Source: Prevotella sp. UBA4341
GTDB lineage: Bacteria; Bacteroidota; Bacteroidia; Bacteroidales; Bacteroidaceae
Direction: 5' to 3'
DNA: 11,182 bases
Assembly (NCBI GenBank): GCA_002393705.1
Contig: DGTH01000179.1
Location: 15,585 to 26,766, forward strand
The position numbers and the translations under genes were made by a program. Numbering within the stretch: position 1 is the first letter of the stretch; every line of letters starts with the position of its first letter. Shown here piece after piece: positions 1-5,096 of this stretch. The notes beneath the pieces are model-generated. The model was not told the origin of the DNA and searched no databases. It worked only from the letters and a program-made list of their open reading frames with translations.

Positions 1-39
1 CCACCACCCATCACCCACCACCCACCACCCATCACCCAA
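1..39 (+). repeat. Heptanucleotide repeat array inside prmC (CACCCAY units)
   Basis: Five head-to-tail 7-base units of CACCCAT/CACCCAC/CACCCAA run from 5 to 39, preceded by a partial unit at the window edge, so the true length is unknown. Within prmC the array reads in frame as a Thr-His-Pro tract, because three units (21 bases) encode seven residues. It ends immediately before motif I. A gain or loss of one unit would shift the frame, since 7 is not a multiple of 3. Confidence 0.85.
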
Positions 40-590
40 CCGCCATCCTCGACATTGGGACAGGCAGCGGCTGCATAGCCTGTACGCTGGCCTTGCAGCT
101 GTCGGGAGCCAAGGTCACGGCATGGGACCTCTCAACCAAAGCCCTGCGCATAGCCCGCCAGAACGCTGAGCGCCTGGGGGCAGAAGTGAACTTCGTGCAG
201 CAGGACGCGCTACAGCCGCCTACAGACCGCGAAGCGTGGGACGTCATAGTGAGCAATCCGCCCTACGTCTGTCTGAGCGAGCGGGCCACCATGCTGCCTA
301 ACGTGCTCGACCATGAGCCCCACGAGGCACTCTTCGTACCCGACGATGACGCGCTCGTCTTTTACCGCTGCATTGGGCGTTATGCCCTGGGAGCGCTGAA
401 GCGGGGCGGCCTCTTGGCTATGGAGCTAAACGAACGGCTGGGCCTTGAGACTTGTCGGCTCATGGAGGACATCGGCCTCAAGGATGTCTGCCTGCACCGT
501 GACGAATTCGGTCGTGACCGTTACCTGACGGCGACTTCGTACCTCGAACCTCGCACCTCGCACCTCGATTCGTACCAAGTTATTATTTAG
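1..590 (+). CDS. prmC: PrmC/HemK release-factor glutamine N5-methyltransferase, 5' end missing
   Basis: Partial gene, open from the left edge (reading from base 3) to TAG at 588-590. PrmC uses SAM to methylate the glutamine of the GGQ motif in peptide-chain release factors in the cytoplasm. Visible: SAM-binding motif I 'DIGTGSGC' at 51-74, an acidic residue after the next strand (AWDLS), and the hallmark catalytic motif 'NPPY' at 255-266, which binds the substrate glutamine. The N-terminal helical domain lies outside the window. Two oddities. The first 40 bases encode a Thr/His/Pro-rich tract directly before motif I, where the family has a variable linker. The protein also runs about 16 residues past the expected end ('FGRDRYLTATS') into a tail encoded by a heptamer repeat. 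The catalytic core looks intact. It is the first gene of a + strand run with recX and a ComF-like gene; recX starts 29 bases after the stop. Confidence 0.93.
   Translation, partial: TTHHPPPTTHHPTAILDIGTGSGCIACTLALQLSGAKVTAWDLSTKALRIARQNAERLGAEVNFVQQDALQPPTDREAWDVIVSNPPYVCLSERATMLPNVLDHEPHEALFVPDDDALVFYRCIGRYALGALKRGGLLAMELNERLGLETCRLMEDIGLKDVCLHRDEFGRDRYLTATSYLEPRTSHLDSYQVII
534..568 (+). repeat. Second heptanucleotide repeat array at the 3' end of prmC (ACYTCGN units)
   Basis: Five consecutive 7-base units: ACTTCGT, ACCTCGA, ACCTCGC, ACCTCGC, ACCTCGA, followed by a degenerate TTCGTAC. They encode most of the extra C-terminal tail of PrmC (around 'YLEPRTSHLDSY') up to the TAG at 588. The unit sequence differs from the array at 5-39, but the period is the same and both are CACC-like. 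Confidence 0.85.
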
Positions 591-619
591 CGATGACATA
601 ATAAAAAGGTGAACGAAGA

Positions 620-1090
620 ATGAAAGAAGTAACAAAGAAAGAAGCCCTGCTGCAGCTCTCGGCCCTTTGTGCCAGGGGTGAGCACTGCCAGTGGGAAATG
701 CTGGAGAAGATGCGCCGCTGGGGCCTTGACGATGAGGCTCAGGCGCGCGTCATGCAGCGCCTCGTAGAGGGGCGCTACGTCGATGACGAACGCTACGCAA
801 GGGCTTTCGTCACCGACAAGATACGCTACAACCACTGGGGACGCCGCAAAGTGGAGCAGGGACTCTTCCAGAAACACATCAGCGAGGACATCAGGCAGCA
901 GGTGCTCAGCGAAGTCAGCGACGAGGAGTACCTCAGCGTGCTGCGCCCCCTGCTGCGCCAGAAGCGCAAGAGCACGAAAGCCGCGTCTGACTACGAACTC
1001 AACCAGAAGCTGTTGCGCTTTGCCCTCGGGCGAGGTTTTACCTACGACCTAATCAGCCAGTGTCTCGATGTTGACGAAGATATGGAGTGA
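620..1090 (+). CDS. recX: RecX family regulatory protein
   Basis: A 156-residue protein, normal for short RecX proteins. RecX binds RecA filaments and limits RecA activity in recombination and the SOS response. Recognition rests on the three-helix repeat pattern of the family: an N-terminal segment with 'RRWGLDDEAQARVMQRLVEGRYVDD'-like spacing (about residues 32-58), then 'ERYARAFV' and 'GRRKVEQGL', where the family has a conserved R..Y...... and G...I...L pattern, and a C-terminal helical repeat ending 'LGRGFTYDLI'. The ATG at 620 follows an unusually good purine-rich site (AAAGGTGA, 604-611) at about 8 bases, which supports this start. It follows prmC by 29 bases, and its last 23 bases overlap the start of the ComF-like gene, so the three are probably co-transcribed. 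Confidence 0.9.
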   Translation: MKEVTKKEALLQLSALCARGEHCQWEMLEKMRRWGLDDEAQARVMQRLVEGRYVDDERYARAFVTDKIRYNHWGRRKVEQGLFQKHISEDIRQQVLSEVSDEEYLSVLRPLLRQKRKSTKAASDYELNQKLLRFALGRGFTYDLISQCLDVDEDME

Positions 1091-1769
1091 AGTGTGCGAC
1101 CTCTTCTTTCCGCGACGCTGCGTGATGTGCGAGGAAAGGTTAGACGTCGATGAGTGGCACGTCTGCAAAGCGTGTCTCGCAGAACTGCCTCGTACGGAGT
1201 ATCACCTTTGTCCGGAAGACAACCCCATGGCCCAGCTGTTCTGGGGGCTCGTACCCGTGGAGCGTGCCACGGCTTGGTTCTTCTACGCCCCGGGCACCCG
1301 CACCAGCCAGATAGTCTATGAACTGAAGTACCACAGCCAACCCGACATCGGCTATACGTTTGGCCGCGTGATGAGCAGCGAGATGAAGGAGAGCGGATTC
1401 TTTGACGGCATAGACCTCATAGTGCCCGTGCCGCTGACCCCTGAGCGACAGCGGCAGCGCGGCTACAACCAGAGCCTGCTCATTGCCCAAGGAATCAGCC
1501 GCGAGACGGGCATCAGCATAGCGGAGCACCTCGTGGAGCGACTCCACTTCAGGGAGAGTCAAACCCACCTGGATCGTTGGGAACGCCTGAAGAACGTGGA
1601 GAAGCAGTTTCGTGCCGACGTGCCGCCCGAACTGGACGGCAAGCACCTGCTGCTGGTCGATGACGTGACCACTACGGGCGCTACGCTCATAGCTTGTGCG
1701 CAAGCCATGCACCCCAAGGAGCACCACTTGCGCTTCAGTTTCCTGACCTTGGGCTATACCCACAGCTGA
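1068..1769 (+). CDS. ComF family phosphoribosyltransferase-like protein
   Basis: A 233-residue cytoplasmic protein. An N-terminal zinc-finger-like module has Cys pairs C18-x2-C21 and C33-x2-C36. Next comes the family's 'PVPL....R..RGYNQ' segment (about 120-135), then the type-I phosphoribosyltransferase PRPP loop 'VDDVTTTGAT' (about 197-206). Relatives are ComF (DNA uptake in naturally competent bacteria) and GntX. In Bacteroidales the substrate is unknown, and no other competence gene lies here. Start: ATG at 1068 gives 'MLTKIWSEVCDLFFPRRC', which puts the hydrophobic 'LFFP' lead-in before the first Cys pair as in relatives. The cost is a 23-base overlap with recX. A GTG at 1092 is a possible alternative. 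The TGA at 1767-1769 lies 3 bases from the stop codon of the convergent TonB receptor gene. Confidence 0.88.
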   Translation: MLTKIWSEVCDLFFPRRCVMCEERLDVDEWHVCKACLAELPRTEYHLCPEDNPMAQLFWGLVPVERATAWFFYAPGTRTSQIVYELKYHSQPDIGYTFGRVMSSEMKESGFFDGIDLIVPVPLTPERQRQRGYNQSLLIAQGISRETGISIAEHLVERLHFRESQTHLDRWERLKNVEKQFRADVPPELDGKHLLLVDDVTTTGATLIACAQAMHPKEHHLRFSFLTLGYTHS

Positions 1770-1772
1770 AGT

Positions 1773-4262
1773 TCAGAACTTGTAGCCAATGCCCCCCATG
1801 AACCAAAGGCCCTGCTGCTGAATGGGACCAGAACCAAGACCTGACTGTTTGTAGTGGTGGTTCAGCAGGTTATGGACGTTGAAGGAGAGTTCGAACTTGC
1901 CCAGCTGGTACTCGGCTCCCACATCGACCAGAAAGCGCGAAGGAAAGCTAATGATGTTGTATTGACTGGAAAGAGGGTCAACCATGTAGCTGTCGAACTT
2001 GCCTGCAAAATCCAAGTGGGTATGCAGCCGCAGGTCTTTGAAAAGTCGCCATGCCAGCACAGCGTTGGCGTTGAACGAAGGTATGCCGGGAATCTTCTCG
2101 ACGGAATAGCCAAAGTACTCAGCTTCAAACACTTTCTGCCATGTGGTTGCGAGGTATGCATCGAAGGGACCTCGGTGGTAGGACGCCATCAGCTCTATAC
2201 CCCAGCTGCGACCCTCGCCCAGGTTGTCGTGGAGCAGGCGCTGCGGATAGATGAGTTTGTCGGCGCGACTATAGAAAGTGTTAATCTCAGCATCGAGGCC
2301 CGGCAGAAGTCCGGTGGTGCCGACATTCAGCTGCCAAGAGAACAAGCGCTCGGGCTCCAGCAGGGTGTATTCTGGTGGTATGACGGTATGGTCGGCCTCG
2401 GCGGCAGCGATACTCTCAAGCACAGACATCTCGAAGAGCAGGAGGTTGGTCTTGCGGTAGAAGTAAGGTGCATCGACAAACGACTTGGAGTAGCTAAACG
2501 TAATGTGCCATTTGGGTTGTACGTAGATGAGGGCCAGACGGGGCGACAGCTCGTTCATCTCGTCATCGTCGAAACGTTTGCGGTAGTCGTAGCGCAAGCC
2601 TCCGTTGAAGATAAAGTTTCCCCAGCGGTGTTTTATCTGGACGTAGGCATCGGCATTGGTCTCATGTCCTTTCGCCACGTCATTGAGGTCATAGAGGTGC
2701 CCCAACCCCATTTCCTGTGCCCATAAATAGAACGAGGTATATTCGATGGCGGGGACTTTGTAGTTGATGCCCACGGCGTAACGTGAGTCCTCCAGCTTGA
2801 AGCGGCTGATGTTGGCACCGAAGCCCAGATGGCCTTTGTGCACATCGTTGTCAAGATAGTTGTAGTCGCCCTTTACCTGCAGGCCGAGGCTGTTTTCCTG
2901 CCCGTCCTGGTAACGGAAGACGCCTGTCTGGCCGGACAGGATATCGTTGAAGGAAAGGGGGAGTCCCATGATGGTTCCAAGGTTCAGCACCGCCGAGTCG
3001 GTGACGACTTGATAGTGGGTCATGTCGCTCAGGTCGTAGTTGATGGTGGCGCTGAGGTTCAGCTGTGACTGTTTTCCGTTCAGCGTGTTGACCGGCAGGT
3101 TGAGGTGGTAGGAAAGTTCCGTATGGTGGTTCTGGGTGGCGAAGCTGGGCGAAAGTCCCCGAAAGCTGATGTAGCGGTCGGCATCGTAGGGCGAGAAGGT
3201 GTGAGAGGACGTGTAAGGCGAGTGTACCTGTGAGAAGTGAGTGTTGTAAAGGAAGTAAAGCCCCCGCCAGTTGAGGGTAATGCCGAGGTCGTAGGACGGC
3301 TTGCTGCCAATGCGTCCTATCCAGACATCGCCGCTGCTTTTCTTGAGTCCTGTCTCATTGAGTGGTACGTTGTAGGCTTGGCCCTTGGCGCGATAGAGGC
3401 TTCCCCACACCACGATGTCGAGGTCGAAGAAGCGCTTGCCGAAGAGCAGGTCGCCCCGCAGCTGGCCGTAGTTGCCTGCGGAGGCACGCATCTTGACGCC
3501 GTCAACATCAATGCCCTGCTTGGTAATGATGTTGATGACGGCCGTGAGGGCCACGCCGCCGTAGAGTGACGAGGCCGGACCGCGCAGCACCTCTATCTGC
3601 TTAATCTTCTCAAGCGAGATGCTGAAGTCAGGGGCGGCGACATTGGTGGCGTAGCTGTTCAGTCGGTGACCGTTGAGCAGCAGGAGCATCTTCTCCTGGC
3701 CCTCGCTGTAAATGCCGCGCATGGCGATGTTGATGTCGTTGTTACAGTCCACGCTGGTCATGCCTGGCACGTAAGCCAACAATACTTCTTTCAGGTTGCG
3801 CGCCCCGCTGATGCGAATCATGTCCTCGGTAATGAGCGTTACGGGAACAGGCGACTCGTTGAGGTTCTCTGCCTGGCTGGATGCCGTGGTGATGGTGGCA
3901 TAGCGTCCGCTCTTGTTGCGGTTAATCATGTCGATGAAGCGCTGCGGGTCGGACGCCGTAGTGGAGTAGTAGGGGTTTTCATTAAGCAGTCGGTTGACGT
4001 ATTTCTCGGCTTCTTCATCTTCGTCGAGCCCAAGTGCGCAAAAGACGAGCATGCGATAAACTCCCTGCAGCAGATCGCCATGGAAGTCGTTAAGATGGTC
4101 GAGCAATGCCTGGCGGGCCTCCTCCAGCCGGCCTATGGCAATATCGTTCTCTGCCTGCGAGTAGATGTGGCGCAGCTCGTCGTTGATTTGGGCGCTGGCT
4201 GTTGCCGAAGGCAGGAACAGCAGTGTGACGATGGTCAGCAGGAGTGGAAGTAGTTGTTTCAT
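1773..4262 (-). CDS. TonB-dependent outer-membrane receptor with TPR-like N-terminal domain
   Basis: An 829-residue protein. A signal peptide (residues 1-24) probably cleaves at ASA|Q. Residues about 27-118 form an alpha-helical, TPR-like region ending 'LLNENPYYS....DPQRFIDMI', a pattern known from periplasmic TPR modules. A TonB-box-like stretch (ATITTAS, about 122-128) follows. The plug domain spans about 136-248, with 'SPVPVTLITEDMI', 'MRGI', 'LLLNGHR' and 'IEVLRGPASSLYG....AVINIITK'. The rest is a beta-barrel ending in the outer-membrane signature 'GGIGYKF' with a terminal Phe. The usual Bacteroidetes CarboxypepD_reg-like extension is absent, and no SusD-like partner is next to it. The overall plan is closer to siderophore, cobalamin or metal receptors than to SusC. 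The ligand cannot be told from sequence. The start overlaps the stop of the upstream kinase gene in an ATGA arrangement (4259-4262), which suggests translational coupling. It is the last gene of the five-gene operon. Confidence 0.93.
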   Translation of the reverse strand: MKQLLPLLLTIVTLLFLPSATASAQINDELRHIYSQAENDIAIGRLEEARQALLDHLNDFHGDLLQGVYRMLVFCALGLDEDEEAEKYVNRLLNENPYYSTTASDPQRFIDMINRNKSGRYATITTASSQAENLNESPVPVTLITEDMIRISGARNLKEVLLAYVPGMTSVDCNNDINIAMRGIYSEGQEKMLLLLNGHRLNSYATNVAAPDFSISLEKIKQIEVLRGPASSLYGGVALTAVINIITKQGIDVDGVKMRASAGNYGQLRGDLLFGKRFFDLDIVVWGSLYRAKGQAYNVPLNETGLKKSSGDVWIGRIGSKPSYDLGITLNWRGLYFLYNTHFSQVHSPYTSSHTFSPYDADRYISFRGLSPSFATQNHHTELSYHLNLPVNTLNGKQSQLNLSATINYDLSDMTHYQVVTDSAVLNLGTIMGLPLSFNDILSGQTGVFRYQDGQENSLGLQVKGDYNYLDNDVHKGHLGFGANISRFKLEDSRYAVGINYKVPAIEYTSFYLWAQEMGLGHLYDLNDVAKGHETNADAYVQIKHRWGNFIFNGGLRYDYRKRFDDDEMNELSPRLALIYVQPKWHITFSYSKSFVDAPYFYRKTNLLLFEMSVLESIAAAEADHTVIPPEYTLLEPERLFSWQLNVGTTGLLPGLDAEINTFYSRADKLIYPQRLLHDNLGEGRSWGIELMASYHRGPFDAYLATTWQKVFEAEYFGYSVEKIPGIPSFNANAVLAWRLFKDLRLHTHLDFAGKFDSYMVDPLSSQYNIISFPSRFLVDVGAEYQLGKFELSFNVHNLLNHHYKQSGLGSGPIQQQGLWFMGGIGYKF

Positions 4263-5089
4263 TTGCCGATGGGTATTGTGAACGTGATGGTGGTACCCTC
4301 GCCCTCGTGAGACTCGAAGCTGATGTGGCCACCATGGCGGTTTTCTATGATGTCGCGTGTAATGCCCATGCCTAAACCAGTACCCTGACCTACTGGCTTG
4401 GTGGTAAAGAAGTTTTCGAACAGTCGCTCTTTTACCTCATTGTTCATGCCCTCGCCGTTGTCTTGGAAACTGATGGTAAGCTCTTGTTCGGTACTCGTGA
4501 TGCTGATGTTGATAACGGCCTCGAAGTCGGTAGTGCTCTGCGCCTTGTGCCAGACGGCATAGCAGGCGTTGTTCATGGTGTTGAGCACGGCGCGGCTGAT
4601 GTCCTGAGGTATGACCATGACGGGCTTGAGGTTCTCTTGGTACGATTCGCGTATGGCGACGTTGAAGTCCTTATGGTTGGCACGCATGGCGTGGAAGGCC
4701 AGCCAGACGTACTCGTGGACGAGGCGCTTCATGTCGGTAGGCAGGCGTTCACCGTCCTTTCCGCGCGAAATGAGCAGTATGCCGCGTACGATGTCGATGG
4801 CCCGTTCGCCATGTTCTGCTATCCGCTGCATGTTCTCCTTCAGGTCGGTCATGATGTCGGCCAGCTCCTCGTGGTCGTCGGCCGAGAGCTTGTCCTGGTT
4901 GTCGGCCACGATGTCCTCCAGGTCGCTGAGCAGTTTCTCCGACATCTTGCTGAAGTTGATGACGAAGTTCAGTGGGTTCTGAATCTCGTGGGCAATGCCG
5001 GCGCTGAGCAGTCCTAACTGTGCAAGCTTCTCCTGCTGCTTGATACGGGCGTGCAGGGCCTCGATGTTCTGATTATTAGTTTCTTCCAT
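4259..5089 (-). CDS. Soluble sensor histidine kinase (intact H-box, no sensor domain)
   Basis: A 276-residue cytoplasmic kinase with no membrane segment and no recognisable input domain beyond a short N-terminal coiled coil (about residues 8-25). H-box: 'GIAHEIQNPLNFV' with phospho-acceptor H34 (codon 4988-4990) followed by E35. The ATPase domain is complete: N-box 'NTMNNACYAV', G1 'DNGEGM', F-box 'FENFFTTKP', G2 'GQGTGLGMGI', and an end 'EGEGTTITFTIP'. The 'NPLNF...NFSKMS' variant marks a kinase subfamily common in Bacteroidetes. Start: the frame stays open 30 codons further upstream, but that would overlap the preceding kinase gene by 83 bases. The ATG at 5087-5089 leaves a 7-base gap and begins just before the coiled coil, so I chose it. 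Its DHp helices resemble those of the upstream propeller kinase, which lacks the histidine. Working as a partner for that protein is therefore plausible (inference). It ends in an ATGA overlap with the TonB receptor gene. Confidence 0.93.
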   Translation of the reverse strand: MEETNNQNIEALHARIKQQEKLAQLGLLSAGIAHEIQNPLNFVINFSKMSEKLLSDLEDIVADNQDKLSADDHEELADIMTDLKENMQRIAEHGERAIDIVRGILLISRGKDGERLPTDMKRLVHEYVWLAFHAMRANHKDFNVAIRESYQENLKPVMVIPQDISRAVLNTMNNACYAVWHKAQSTTDFEAVINISITSTEQELTISFQDNGEGMNNEVKERLFENFFTTKPVGQGTGLGMGITRDIIENRHGGHISFESHEGEGTTITFTIPIGK

Positions 5090-5096
5090 AGCGTAT

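Noticed and set aside
5..39. Short repeat arrays (also 534-568 and 10943-11023) considered as CRISPR
   Set aside because: The units are 7 or 27 bases, directly adjacent with no spacers, and lie inside coding frames.
1769..1781. AAGTTC-A-GAACTT palindrome over the two convergent stop codons, considered as a shared terminator
   Set aside because: A one-base centre cannot form a hairpin loop, so only about four pairs could form, and there is no U-run on either side.
1854..2726. A 290-codon open frame on the + strand
   Set aside because: It lies wholly inside the TonB receptor gene on the other strand, shows no recognisable motif, and the receptor has clear plug and barrel signatures in its own frame.
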